Source of the DNA: Gordonia aichiensis NBRC 108223
GTDB taxonomy: Bacteria; Actinomycetota; Actinomycetes; Mycobacteriales; Mycobacteriaceae
DNA: 64,000 nt
NCBI RefSeq assembly: GCF_000332975.1
Contig: NZ_BANR01000007.1
Location: 124,001 to 188,000 of the forward strand
Direction: 5' to 3'
Each line of letters starts with the position of its first letter. Within the stretch, counting starts at the first letter, position 1. The translations under genes and the position numbers were made by a program. The notes under the pieces are model-generated. The model was given only the letters and a program-made list of their open reading frames with translations, searched no databases and had not been told where the DNA came from. Below, one piece after another: positions 27,849 through 35,866 of the stretch.

Positions 27849-29093
27849 CTAGCTACGCGAACGATACCCGGCGGTGCTCGACTCGGGTGCTGCATCGTCG
27901 TGGGCAGTGGATTCGGCCGATACCGGTACGGTCGCTACGCGCTCGGGTGCGCTGTGTAGCGTTGCCATCTCGTGTCCGCGGATCGTCAGTGCCGCCACCA
28001 CGATTCCGACGACGATGCCGATGGCGGTGTCGAGAACTCGGTCGACTGCCGCTTCGGGACTCAGGCCCGCGCTGAGTCCGGTCAGCAGCAGGGCCATCGG
28101 TGTCACGGCCAGCGAGCAGAGGGCGTAGTTGACGGTCGACAGGATCTCCGCGAGCACCTGGAAGATGATGATGCCCGCGACCGCGCCCCAGTAGCCGAGC
28201 GGGATCGAGAGCAGGAGTCCGGCGATCAGCGCGCCGCCGAGGTTGCCGAGCAGTCGCTGTACGCCGCGTCGGACGGTGAGGTGATACTCGACGCCCTGCA
28301 TCGCCGCCACTGCGCCCATCGCTGCCCACATCGGATGGTCGAGGTGCACCGCGACGGCGATGACCGCGGCGATCGTCGCGGCAACGGCGATGCGGAATGC
28401 GGTGAGGGCGAGATGGCGGCGGTTGGCCGGTGAATGTCCTCCCGCGAGGCTGACCCACAGTGATTCACGTCGTGCGGTGACCGAAGTCGACGACGAACCC
28501 GTACGCGTGCCGCGTAGGAGCGCCATAGCTGTGTTGGCCAGCCACGGGGCCAGCGCGATGACGATTCCGATCACCGCTCCGATGACCGAGGCCAGGACTG
28601 CGCGGCCGATATCGGCGGGGCTGTGGGCGAAGCCTGCGGCGCCGGTTGCTGCAAACACAAAGATCACTGCGCCCGGGCCGACGATGCGCAACGCCGACAC
28701 GAAGTAGCAGGCGATCCCGGCCAGCAGTGCGGTGACGATGATCTCGACGACGATCGAATTCGCGTAGACGCCCATCGTCGAGCCCAGTGCGATTGCCGCG
28801 GTGATTCCGACCGCGAGGGCGACGAGTCGCGGAGCACGGACGGGGTAGGGGTCTGGGCGGCAGAAGGCCGACACGAGCGCGCCGAGCGCGGCAAGTCCTG
28901 CGAGATCTCGCTGGCCGAGCAGCGCGCCAACGACGAGGACCACGCCCACGGCCACGCCCACGCGGAGCGGCGCCGCCACCCCGGCACGGCTGAAGTCGAC
29001 CCGCAATGCCTCGCGCCAGGTCGTCGGTGTCACGGCGTGCTGCAGGGCTGCGCCGCTGGTTCGGATGTAGGGGGTGACGAGAGAGCGCTGCAT
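27849..29093 (-). CDS. FUSC-family inner membrane protein
   Basis: A 414-residue membrane protein with two clusters of hydrophobic helices (about residues 45-165 and 230-375) separated by a hydrophilic, Arg/Ser-rich stretch, as in fusaric-acid-resistance (FUSC) and aromatic-acid-exporter-like proteins. The block VHLDHPMWAAMGAVAAMQGVEYHL...RGVQRLLGNLGGALIAG is the FUSC signature. It is probably an efflux component. It is divergent from a MarR regulator with a dyad between them, so inducible export of an aromatic or hydrophobic compound is likely. Confidence 0.82.
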   Translation of the reverse strand: MQRSLVTPYIRTSGAALQHAVTPTTWREALRVDFSRAGVAAPLRVGVAVGVVLVVGALLGQRDLAGLAALGALVSAFCRPDPYPVRAPRLVALAVGITAAIALGSTMGVYANSIVVEIIVTALLAGIACYFVSALRIVGPGAVIFVFAATGAAGFAHSPADIGRAVLASVIGAVIGIVIALAPWLANTAMALLRGTRTGSSSTSVTARRESLWVSLAGGHSPANRRHLALTAFRIAVAATIAAVIAVAVHLDHPMWAAMGAVAAMQGVEYHLTVRRGVQRLLGNLGGALIAGLLLSIPLGYWGAVAGIIIFQVLAEILSTVNYALCSLAVTPMALLLTGLSAGLSPEAAVDRVLDTAIGIVVGIVVAALTIRGHEMATLHSAPERVATVPVSAESTAHDDAAPESSTAGYRSRS

Positions 29094-29107
29094 GCCAATA
29101 CTTTAAC

Positions 29108-29129
29108 ACTATTTTAGTAGTGAAATAGT
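29108..29129. promoter_or_regulatory. Candidate MarR operator between FUSC and marR genes
   Basis: Perfect arms ACTATTT (29108-29114) and AAATAGT (29123-29129) flank an 8-nt spacer in an unusually AT-rich 61-nt gap. The size and position fit a MarR-dimer site that could silence both divergent promoters. Confidence 0.6.
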
Positions 29130-29154
29130 TTCGCGCGATGGTTATCATCGTCAC

Positions 29155-29664
29155 GTGAACAGCAGCGCCGACGCCCGGCCGGGTCGCGACCTGGTCGACA
29201 GGATCGAGGCCGAGTGGGCGCAGTCGTATCCCGACCTCGACGTCGCGCCGATCGGGATTCTCGGCCGTATCCAGCGGATAGCGACGGTGTCGAATCATCG
29301 TCTCGACCGAAAACTCGAGGCGCACGGCATCGGGCGGTCGGAGTTCGACGTCCTGGGTGCGCTGGCCAGGTCCGGCCGCCCGCTTCGTGCCAGCGAGGTG
29401 GTGTCGACGACGATGCTGAGCGGGGCGTCGATCACCAAGATCAGTGAGACGCTCTCGCGTCGCGGACTGATCGCGCGGCGCAGGTCCGAGCGCGACGGGC
29501 GCGTGGTGCTGCTCGAGCTCACCGATGCGGGCAGGGAGTTGGTCGACGCCGAGCTACCCAACCGACTCGCAGATGACGCCGACGTTGTCGCGCCGCTGAG
29601 CGCGCAGGAGCGCTCTGTGCTCGTCGACCTGCTCCGTCGCATCTCGATGGATCTCGGGGACTGA
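29155..29664 (+). CDS. MarR-family regulator
   Basis: A 169-residue winged-helix regulator. Helices around residues 65-130 carry the MarR pattern RSEFDVLGALARSGRPLRASEVVSTTMLSGASITKISETLSRRGLIARRRSERDGRVVLLELTDAGRELV. A GTG start is used. It is divergent from the FUSC exporter with a dyad between, so it probably represses that gene and itself. The ligand is unknown, perhaps a phenolic compound. Confidence 0.88.
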   Translation: MNSSADARPGRDLVDRIEAEWAQSYPDLDVAPIGILGRIQRIATVSNHRLDRKLEAHGIGRSEFDVLGALARSGRPLRASEVVSTTMLSGASITKISETLSRRGLIARRRSERDGRVVLLELTDAGRELVDAELPNRLADDADVVAPLSAQERSVLVDLLRRISMDLGD

Positions 29665-29790
29665 TCGCGGGCACCTGGCGTGCGAGCACTCCCGGTCACT
29701 TACCCCGGGCGCTGACGTCGACACCGGGTAATGGAACATTGACCGTAGTTGCGTCCACCGCCGTATGGCGGAACAACACGAGGAGTGCAG

Positions 29791-30222
29791 ATGCCCGGGG
29801 TCAGCCACACGGCCACCATCGACGTGCCACGTCAGACCGTCTTCGACTACGTGAACACCTACGCCAACGTGCCGCAGTACATGTTCGGGATCACCCGGTT
29901 CGATCCCGTGACCGAGCACACGTCGGGGCTCGGTGCCACGTTCGCTGCCGAGATGAACGTCGGTCCGAAGACGTTGAAGTCCACCGTGGAAACCCAGGAG
30001 TGGGTCGAGGGCGAGCTGATCAGGCTCGTCTCCGTCGACGGTTTCCCGGCGAACACCACCTGGCGCTTCGCCGACACGGAGGGTGGCACCGAGGTGCAGG
30101 TCGAGTTCGAATACAAGCTGCCCGGCGGACTCGGCGGCCGCGCGCTCGGGGCCATCCTGGAGCCGTTCGTCGGGCAGGCGATCAAGCAGACCGACGGCAA
30201 TCTGCGGTCGCAGCTCACCTGA
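29791..30222 (+). CDS. SRPBCC (START-like) family protein
   Basis: A 143-residue helix-grip protein with the family pattern ATIDVPRQTVFDYVNTYANVPQYMFGI near the N terminus and a long C-terminal helix GGLGGRALGAILEPFVGQAIKQTDGNL. Such proteins bind hydrophobic ligands or act as cyclases/carriers; no function can be assigned. AGGAG lies 5 nt before the ATG. A palindromic repeat begins 6 nt after its stop and may terminate it. Confidence 0.82.
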   Translation: MPGVSHTATIDVPRQTVFDYVNTYANVPQYMFGITRFDPVTEHTSGLGATFAAEMNVGPKTLKSTVETQEWVEGELIRLVSVDGFPANTTWRFADTEGGTEVQVEFEYKLPGGLGGRALGAILEPFVGQAIKQTDGNLRSQLT

Positions 30223-30228
30223 GCTCGA

Positions 30229-30278
30229 GTTGCGTGGGATCCTCGGGGGCGTTTCTGCACCCCTGGATCCCACACAAC
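30229..30278. repeat. Palindromic repeat, copy 1 (left of the AbiEi/DUF559 gene)
   Basis: Arms GTTGCGTGGGATCC (30229-30242) and GGATCCCACACAAC (30265-30278) pair with one mismatch around a GC-rich loop that can itself pair GGGG with CCCC. The 50-nt unit matches copy 2 at 47 of 50 positions. The gene-facing edge extends with TGAGC (30279-30283), which complements the GGCTCA on the gene-facing edge of copy 2. Confidence 0.9.
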
Positions 30279-30289
30279 TGAGCGTCCGT

Positions 30290-31234
30290 TCAGAGTTGTG
30301 GCACCCCGGCGTCGATGAGGTCGCGCACCACCTCTTCGGGCTCCGTGCGCAACTCGACGGCGGTGCACCGGAGTTCACGCCGACTCGGTGCGGCCAACCT
30401 CCGCTGGCGACGCAGATCGCTCTCCCACGACGTGTGGGTGCGATGAAAGGCCCCGTCGACCTCGAGCACCAGCGTCGATCCGTCTGGTAGATCCCATTCG
30501 GCGTCGGTGTACCTTGTCCGGCCCGTGCTGTCGGAGCGACGGCGCTGACGCACCGGCGGCTGCAACGAGAAGTCGCGGCATGTCCGGACGAGGTCGATCT
30601 CGGCCATCGACTCGGACCCGCCCGCGATGTCGTCGAGGAATCCGCGCAGCAGAGGCTTGTGACGAAGTCGCGGGAGCTTGTCGCACCACGCGAGCAGCGA
30701 CTCCGCTGTGCTCAACCGTTGCTGCACGACCGCGGCGACGAGACCTCCGGCCGAACGTGACGATCGATGCTCGCCCCACGATCCCGCGGCGAGCGCGGAA
30801 GCGAGCGTGAGGGCTGCGGGCTCGACCCGCAACGTCTCTGTCCCCGCACGTTCCACCGACAGCGCGGTCAGGTCATGGCGCGTACGGACGTAGGTGATTC
30901 CCTCCGGCGGGGTCCGGGCACTGCGATCACCCGCCCCCACGAAGAACACGACAGGCCCCTCGGCCCAGCCCTTCAGGCCGTGCGCCTCCAGCGCCGCGCG
31001 ACCCGCGAGAGACGTCGGACCACACGAATACAGTGCACCGATTCGAATGCGTTGGAGCTCCGTCGGGGCTCCCGGTGCGAGCATCACGACTCTCGGACCG
31101 AGAGCCTGCCACTCACCGAGCGCTATCCGTCGCCGCACGGACCGCTTGTCCACTCCCGCAGCCGCGAGCTGCGCGCGTGTGACGATATTCTCCTGCCGCC
31201 GCGCAAGCGCGACCCACCCCTTGCCTGACTGCAC
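30290..31234 (-). CDS. AbiEi-like/DUF559-type protein
   Basis: A 314-residue protein. The N terminus (VALARRQENIVTRAQLAAAGVDKRSVRRRIALGEWQALGPRVVMLAPG) matches the winged-helix AbiEi_4-type domain used by type IV antitoxins. The C terminus (about 225-314: AEIDLVRTCRDF...AEWDLPDGSTLVLEVDGAFHRTHTSWESDLRRQRRL) resembles DUF559/Vsr-like restriction-endonuclease folds, with candidate metal-binding acids in EWD and LEVDG. No toxin gene adjoins it, so a classical AbiE pair is not present. Such genes often occur in several copies in actinobacterial genomes. It lies between two near-identical palindromes, which suggests a cassette. Function unknown. Confidence 0.75.
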   Translation of the reverse strand: MQSGKGWVALARRQENIVTRAQLAAAGVDKRSVRRRIALGEWQALGPRVVMLAPGAPTELQRIRIGALYSCGPTSLAGRAALEAHGLKGWAEGPVVFFVGAGDRSARTPPEGITYVRTRHDLTALSVERAGTETLRVEPAALTLASALAAGSWGEHRSSRSAGGLVAAVVQQRLSTAESLLAWCDKLPRLRHKPLLRGFLDDIAGGSESMAEIDLVRTCRDFSLQPPVRQRRRSDSTGRTRYTDAEWDLPDGSTLVLEVDGAFHRTHTSWESDLRRQRRLAAPSRRELRCTAVELRTEPEEVVRDLIDAGVPQL

Positions 31235-31288
31235 CGCTTCAGGATGTCGGAACCAAGAAGGGTCGTCGAAAATCCATCCACAGGCTCA

Positions 31289-31338
31289 GTTGCGTGGGAT
31301 CCTCGGGGGCATTTCTGCACCTCTGGATCCCACGCAAC
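31289..31338. repeat. Palindromic repeat, copy 2 (right of the AbiEi/DUF559 gene)
   Basis: Arms GTTGCGTGGGATCC (31289-31302) and GGATCCCACGCAAC (31325-31338) pair perfectly over 14 bp. The unit is in the same loop orientation as copy 1, with start positions 1060 nt apart. The gene-facing edge reads GGCTCA (31283-31288). It lies 54 nt upstream of the start codon of the AbiEi/DUF559 gene. Confidence 0.9.
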
Positions 31339-31558
31339 ACGGTCGAACCGCCTGTGAGAATCGGGCGTGATCTCTCAGGCTGTGTCGGGCTCAGCTCTCA
31401 GGGTCTGTTCATGTCGAAATGTCCCTTCCTGCGTGGTCGTGGAACCACCTGGGAGTTCGTATGTGATGAGCCTCACGTCGGTGACTTCTGTTGATGTGCA
31501 GTACTTTTCGTAGTTCCTCGCTCTCAGTTCACTCTGTTCGCCGCGGTAACGACTGAAC

Positions 31559-31574
31559 TTGATCGTTCGATCAA
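31559..31574. promoter_or_regulatory. Palindrome upstream of the mycolyltransferase gene
   Basis: TTGATCG-TT-CGATCAA has 7-bp perfect arms 69 nt before the GTG of the mycolyltransferase gene. It may be an operator. The remainder of the 409-nt gap 31235-31643 (apart from repeat copy 2) shows no convincing ORF or RNA. Confidence 0.4.
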
Positions 31575-31643
31575 CTCTTCGTGGTCCGCGTTGCCTGGTG
31601 CGTGGATTCTCGGTGTTGAAACCAGGTTCGAGGAGTGATGTAG

Positions 31644-32669
31644 GTGGGAGCTTCGCGCCGTGGGTGGCCGGGGTCAACGCTGAGACGTATCGGACGTCGG
31701 CTGGGTGTGTCGGCAGTTGCGGTCATGACCATCGGTGGTGTCATCGCGGTCGGGGAGGGTACGGCGCACGCGGCGCCTGCGGCTCAGACGTGGTGGGTCA
31801 ACTCGTGCGGTATGCCCACGCAGAGTCCAGGGGGGCCTGCGGGGACGGTGAAGGTGCGCGCGTGGACGCGTCCGCAGAACAAGAAGACCGTCGTCCTGCT
31901 CGACGGCCTGCGCGCGACCAACGATGTCAGCGGCTGGGAGCACAACACCAACGTCGCGAAGCTCGCCGACCACGGCGTCAACGTCGTGCAGCCGGTCGGG
32001 GGTTACATGAGCTTCTACACCGACTGGAATGCGCCCGACAACTTCAGCAACCAGGGCTACACCTACAAGTGGGGCTGCGTGATCAACAGGAGTCTGGTCG
32101 CGGCGATGGATCAGCGTGGATTGCGCGGTCCCTCAGGGCATTACGCCATCATGGGGCTGTCGATGAGTGGCAGCTCCGCGTTGATCACTGCGGCCAACAA
32201 TCACCGCGACTTCGACGCGGCGGGCTCGCTATCGGGTCTGCTCAACCTGTCGGCGCCCGGCATGCGGGAGGCGATCCGCGCTGCCATGATCTTCCCGATG
32301 CTCGACGGCGGCACACCGGCGATGAACGTCGACGCGATGTGGGGTCCGCCGTGGAGTACCCGATGGCTCGACAACGATCCCTTTGTCCAGGTGAACAAGC
32401 TTCGCGGGATTCGCACCTTCATCTACACCGGCAGTGGGATTCCCGGTTACACCGCGACTCCGCAGGCGTTGCTGGCCAACCCGGCGTTGATATTGCAGGG
32501 CGCCCCGCTCGAACTGCTGTCGTCGGCGCTGACGCATGTCTTCGACGTCCAGACCATGGTCAACCGCGTGCCGACGATGACCGATTTCCCGGTCCAGGGT
32601 CTCCACGACTGGCCGTACTGGCAGGACGCCGTGTGGAACGCACTGAACAGGGGGTTCTTCCGTGTCTGA
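31644..32669 (+). CDS. Secreted mycolyltransferase (antigen-85/esterase family)
   Basis: Cell-envelope enzyme that transfers mycolic acids between trehalose mycolates and arabinogalactan. The 341-residue precursor has a signal peptide (Arg-rich start, hydrophobic core about 22-38, cleavage after AHA near residue 43). The alpha/beta-hydrolase fold shows VVLLDGLRA and SGWE near the N terminus, the nucleophile elbow GLSMSGSSAL and the C-terminal GLHDWPYWQ, which carries the catalytic His as in antigen 85. A GTG start is used; an AGGAG lies 15 nt upstream. The downstream lipoprotein gene overlaps its stop. The presence of this gene marks a mycolate-producing host. Confidence 0.88.
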   Translation: MGASRRGWPGSTLRRIGRRLGVSAVAVMTIGGVIAVGEGTAHAAPAAQTWWVNSCGMPTQSPGGPAGTVKVRAWTRPQNKKTVVLLDGLRATNDVSGWEHNTNVAKLADHGVNVVQPVGGYMSFYTDWNAPDNFSNQGYTYKWGCVINRSLVAAMDQRGLRGPSGHYAIMGLSMSGSSALITAANNHRDFDAAGSLSGLLNLSAPGMREAIRAAMIFPMLDGGTPAMNVDAMWGPPWSTRWLDNDPFVQVNKLRGIRTFIYTGSGIPGYTATPQALLANPALILQGAPLELLSSALTHVFDVQTMVNRVPTMTDFPVQGLHDWPYWQDAVWNALNRGFFRV

Positions 32670-33189
32670 GCAACATCGTGCCCGCCGTCATCGTGTATCC
32701 GCGGCGATGCTGGGGCTGGCCTGCGCCGGTCTGATGGCCGCTTGCGGAACCGACGACAGCGCCGCCTCCGGCGACAGCTCGGCCGTGGCGGCGTCGAGTT
32801 CAGCGGCGTCGAGTTCAGCGGCGTCGAGCTCGGTGGCGAAGTCTGCGAGTCCGTCGAGCGTGTCCACGACGCCCGCGGCCCCGGAGCCGAGCGCACCACC
32901 GCAGGCGACGCGGCCGGCCGAACTGCCCACGGATGGGTCGGTGGAGTCCGTCGCACCTCCGCAGCCTGCGCAGCAGTCCGCGTTCGAGCGGAAGCTGAGG
33001 GAAGGTGGTCTGGAGATCGACCCGAGCGCCGCGGCATCACTGGGCGACGCGGTCTGCCGAGTAGGGGAGAGTAGCGGCCGCGAGAACGCGAAGAAGTACG
33101 CCGCTGCGCTCCTGCAGGCCCAACTACACAGGGCTGCGACCGACAAGGAAGTGGCCGTGTTCGTCGACGCGTCGACGTCGCTCTGCTGA
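32662..33189 (+). CDS. DUF732-type lipoprotein
   Basis: A 175-residue lipoprotein: signal with lipobox (LGLACAGLMAAC), a Ser/Ala/Pro-rich spacer of about 70 residues, then a helical DUF732-like domain with two conserved cysteines (DAVCRVGE and the C-terminal STSLC). DUF732 proteins are typical of mycolate actinobacteria; function unknown. The GTG start overlaps the mycolyltransferase stop by 8 nt, so the two are coupled and may act together in the envelope. Confidence 0.78.
   Translation: MSEQHRARRHRVSAAMLGLACAGLMAACGTDDSAASGDSSAVAASSSAASSSAASSSVAKSASPSSVSTTPAAPEPSAPPQATRPAELPTDGSVESVAPPQPAQQSAFERKLREGGLEIDPSAAASLGDAVCRVGESSGRENAKKYAAALLQAQLHRAATDKEVAVFVDASTSLC
32791..32835 (+). repeat. 15-bp in-frame tandem repeat in the lipoprotein spacer
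   Basis: GCGTCGAGTTCAGCG occurs twice exactly (32791-32805, 32806-32820), followed by a degenerate third unit (32821-32835). It encodes repeated ASSSA in the wall-spanning spacer, where length variation would be harmless. Confidence 0.85.
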
Positions 33190-33236
33190 GGAGACAGGCG
33201 CGTCACACCAACCGGAGGGCAGCAGGGTGATCACAG

Positions 33237-33309
33237 TGCCCCAGGCAGGATTCGAACCTGCGACCCTTCCTTTAGGAGAGGAATGCTCTATCCCCTGAGC
33301 TACTGAGGC
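33237..33309 (-). tRNA. tRNA-Arg (anticodon CCU)
   Basis: Read on the minus strand, a full cloverleaf folds. The acceptor arms are GCCTCAG and CTGGGGC, the D stem is GCTC/GAGC, and the anticodon stem TTCCT/AGGAA encloses the loop CTCCTAA with anticodon CCT. The T arm contains GGTTCGAATCC. The discriminator base is A, and CCA is not encoded. Confidence 0.95.
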
Positions 33310-33453
33310 GACGTGTGGAGTCTACGACAGCGCGCCACCGCAATGGCAATGCACCTCGCGCCGCGGTCGGCCGGGGTGCATTGCCGTGTTGTTTCGACGA
33401 TTCGGGGTCGCCCGCTTCGGCGCGATCGCGCGGGCAGGCGATACGGTGAAGTC

Positions 33454-34275
33454 GTGACCACAGCATCCTCTCCGCTCACCGTCCTCGTCACCGGCGCCAC
33501 CAGTGGCATCGGCGAAGAGGTCGCCCGGCAGTTCGCATCGGCCGGCCATCGTGTGTACGGGACCAGCCGCCACCCCGACAGCGTGGCCGACCCCGTAGCC
33601 GGGGTGACATACGTCCGGCTCGACAATGCCGACTACGACAGTGCCGCCGAGTGTGCACGCGAGGTGGGCGACGTCGACATCCTGATCAACAATGCGGGCG
33701 AATCGCAGGCGGGTGCGCTCGAGGACACCCCCATCACTGCTGTCGAGGATCTGTTCCGTGTCAACGTATTCGGACCCATCGCGCTGACCAAGGCCGTGCT
33801 CCCAGGGATGCGCCAACGGCGCCGGGGAACCGTGGTCATGGTCGGATCGATGCTGTCGAGTTTTCCCGTCGCATTCCGATCGAACTATGCGGCAACGAAA
33901 TCAGCCCTCAAGGCGTTCGCCTTCGCCACCCGCCGCGAGGTCGCACCCTATGGAATTCGCATGATCAGCGTGGAGCCGGGCACCATCGCGACCGGAATCG
34001 GTGACCGGCGCAGCATCTACATCGGCGACGACTCGCCCTACCGTGCCGAGTACGAGACGCTCGCCGCCGCGACCCGGCACAACGAGGACGAGGGCATCTC
34101 GGGCTCGGAGATGGCGCGGGTGATCGTCGACGCCGCACTGGCAGAACATCCGAAGCCGTTCTACGCCGAGGGAAACTCTGCTGGACTGGTGTTCGCGCTG
34201 CGTCGGCTGCTGCCGCGCCAGTTCATCCTCGACATGACAGCGCGCAAACACGGACTGCGACGTGTGAAGATCTGA
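33454..34275 (+). CDS. Short-chain dehydrogenase/reductase
   Basis: A 273-residue classical SDR with the cofactor motif TGATSGIG near residue 12, NNAG near residue 80 and the catalytic S...YAATK tetrad (Tyr about residue 147 in SNYAATKSALKAFA). The GTG at 33454 places the Rossmann motif at the usual distance from the N terminus; upstream in-frame extension is Arg-rich and unlikely. Substrate unknown. It ends 7 nt before cobF, but a shared pathway is not evident. Confidence 0.85.
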   Translation: MTTASSPLTVLVTGATSGIGEEVARQFASAGHRVYGTSRHPDSVADPVAGVTYVRLDNADYDSAAECAREVGDVDILINNAGESQAGALEDTPITAVEDLFRVNVFGPIALTKAVLPGMRQRRRGTVVMVGSMLSSFPVAFRSNYAATKSALKAFAFATRREVAPYGIRMISVEPGTIATGIGDRRSIYIGDDSPYRAEYETLAAATRHNEDEGISGSEMARVIVDAALAEHPKPFYAEGNSAGLVFALRRLLPRQFILDMTARKHGLRRVKI

Positions 34276-34282
34276 GTCGACG

Positions 34283-35041
34283 ATGCGAATAGCGTTGCGG
34301 GTCATCGGAATCGGCCCCGGCGATCCTCGGCAGATCACGCTGCAGGCGATCGAGGCCATGGCCGACGTTGACGTTTTCGTCGCGCTGGAGAAAGGCACTG
34401 CCAAGACCGGACTCCTCGATGCACGCAAGGACATCCTTGCGCGCCATGCCGATTCATCACACCGACTCATCGAGCTCGCCGACCCGCCACGTGACCGCAA
34501 CCCCGTCGACTACGACGCCGAGGTCCGCCGCTGGCACGCCGCCCGCGCGGACCTCATAGCGACCGCGCTGCGCGACGAGCTCCCCGACGGAGGAGTCGCG
34601 GCGTTTCTCGTCTGGGGCGATCCCGCGCTCTACGACAGCACGTTGCGCATCGTCGACGACCTGTCGGAGCGGTCCGATCTCACACTCGACGTCGAGGTCA
34701 TCCCAGGTGTGACGAGTGCCAGCGCGCTGACCGCCGCGCACCGGATCGTCGCCAACAGGATCGGCGAACCGATCCACATCACCACGGGGCGTCGACTCGC
34801 CGACACCCCCGCGGGCGCCGACGCCAATCAGATTGTCATGCTCGACGCCGACCTCGCGTTCCGTGCCACCGCCGATCCCGACGACCACATCTGGTGGGGC
34901 GCCTACCTCGGTACTCCCGACGAGATCCTGATCAGCGGTCGGGTGGGCGAGGTGGGCGAGCAGATCGCCGCCGAACGCGCTGCTGCCCGTGCACGGATCG
35001 GCTGGATCATGGACATCTACCTGCTCCGCAAGGGTCGCTGA
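34283..35041 (+). CDS. cobF: Precorrin-6A synthase (deacetylating)
   Basis: SAM-dependent methyltransferase of aerobic cobalamin synthesis that methylates C-1 of precorrin-5 with loss of acetate. The 252-residue tetrapyrrole-methylase protein has the N-terminal GIGPGDP motif, FVALEKG, the WGDPALYDSTLRI block and EVIPGVTSASAL. No other cob genes are near, so it is an isolated member of the pathway. It stands close to the nei/fpg gene, the context recalled for cobF in some mycobacteria. Confidence 0.9.
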   Translation: MRIALRVIGIGPGDPRQITLQAIEAMADVDVFVALEKGTAKTGLLDARKDILARHADSSHRLIELADPPRDRNPVDYDAEVRRWHAARADLIATALRDELPDGGVAAFLVWGDPALYDSTLRIVDDLSERSDLTLDVEVIPGVTSASALTAAHRIVANRIGEPIHITTGRRLADTPAGADANQIVMLDADLAFRATADPDDHIWWGAYLGTPDEILISGRVGEVGEQIAAERAAARARIGWIMDIYLLRKGR

Positions 35042-35100
35042 GCGCGCTGTCCCGGCGCAGTGCGCATCACGCTGATGCTCACATCACGCTCGTGCAGAGT

Positions 35101-35841
35101 TCACCAGACGAGGGCGAGTGCACCGAGCAGGTCGTCGGCGATCTCGGAGCGGCAGATCACGAAGTCGGGCATGTACGGGTGCGGTCGGTTGTAGACGATG
35201 GGCGAGCCGTCGAGCCGGCTGCAGTGCAGGCCTGCGGCGAGTGCGACGCCGACCGGCGCACAGTTGTCCCATTCGTACTGGCCGCCGGAGTGCACGTAGG
35301 CGTCGACGTCGCCGCGGACCACGGCCATCGCCTTGGCGCCCGCGGAGCCGATCTCGACCGGCGCCAGCCCCAGCGCACGCGATACGACGGCGACCTCATA
35401 GGTGCCGCCCCACCGCGATATCGCCATCCGGCCCGATAGCGGCCCGGTTGTCCGCTCGACGGTGTCGGTGCGGAACAGTTCGCCGGTTGCGGGCAGGGAC
35501 ACAGCGGCTGCGGTTGGTGCGCCGCCCTCGGTGAGTGCGACGTGTACGGCCCAGTCGGAGGTTCCCGACGCGAACTCACGGGTGCCGTCGAGCGGATCGA
35601 TGATCCAGACGCGGTCGGCGCTGGCGCGGTCGCCCACGTCGTCGGCTTCCTCCGAGAGGACGGCGTCGGAACCGCGGTGGCGTCGCAGGACCTGCGCGAT
35701 CCACGCCTGTGCCATCGCATCGCCGACGTCGCCGAGCTGCCGACCGGCCAGTAGCTGACCCGAGCGCACGCCGACGAGGATCTCGCCTGCCCCGTCCGCG
35801 ATCCGAGCAGCGAGCTCGGCGTCGGAATGTGCGGAGATCAT
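35101..35841 (-). CDS. cysQ: Inositol-monophosphatase-family phosphatase, CysQ-like
   Basis: Mg2+-dependent phosphatase of the FIG/IMPase superfamily, probably acting on 3'-phosphoadenosine 5'-phosphate/PAPS and possibly inositol or fructose phosphates, as mycobacterial CysQ does. The 246-residue protein has the metal motifs SEEADD, IDPLDGTREF and YEWDNCAP. The ATG at 35841 is used, because the longer reading adds a Ser-rich stretch with no site. It is divergent from the nei/fpg gene (25 nt between starts). Confidence 0.85.
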   Translation of the reverse strand: MISAHSDAELAARIADGAGEILVGVRSGQLLAGRQLGDVGDAMAQAWIAQVLRRHRGSDAVLSEEADDVGDRASADRVWIIDPLDGTREFASGTSDWAVHVALTEGGAPTAAAVSLPATGELFRTDTVERTTGPLSGRMAISRWGGTYEVAVVSRALGLAPVEIGSAGAKAMAVVRGDVDAYVHSGGQYEWDNCAPVGVALAAGLHCSRLDGSPIVYNRPHPYMPDFVICRSEIADDLLGALALVW

Positions 35842-35866
35842 CCGTTTACTAGAGCACACTGGAGGT

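Noticed and set aside
30290-31234. Type IV toxin-antitoxin pair AbiEi/AbiEii
   Set aside because: Only the AbiEi-like N-terminal domain is present; no adjacent nucleotidyltransferase toxin gene exists on either side.
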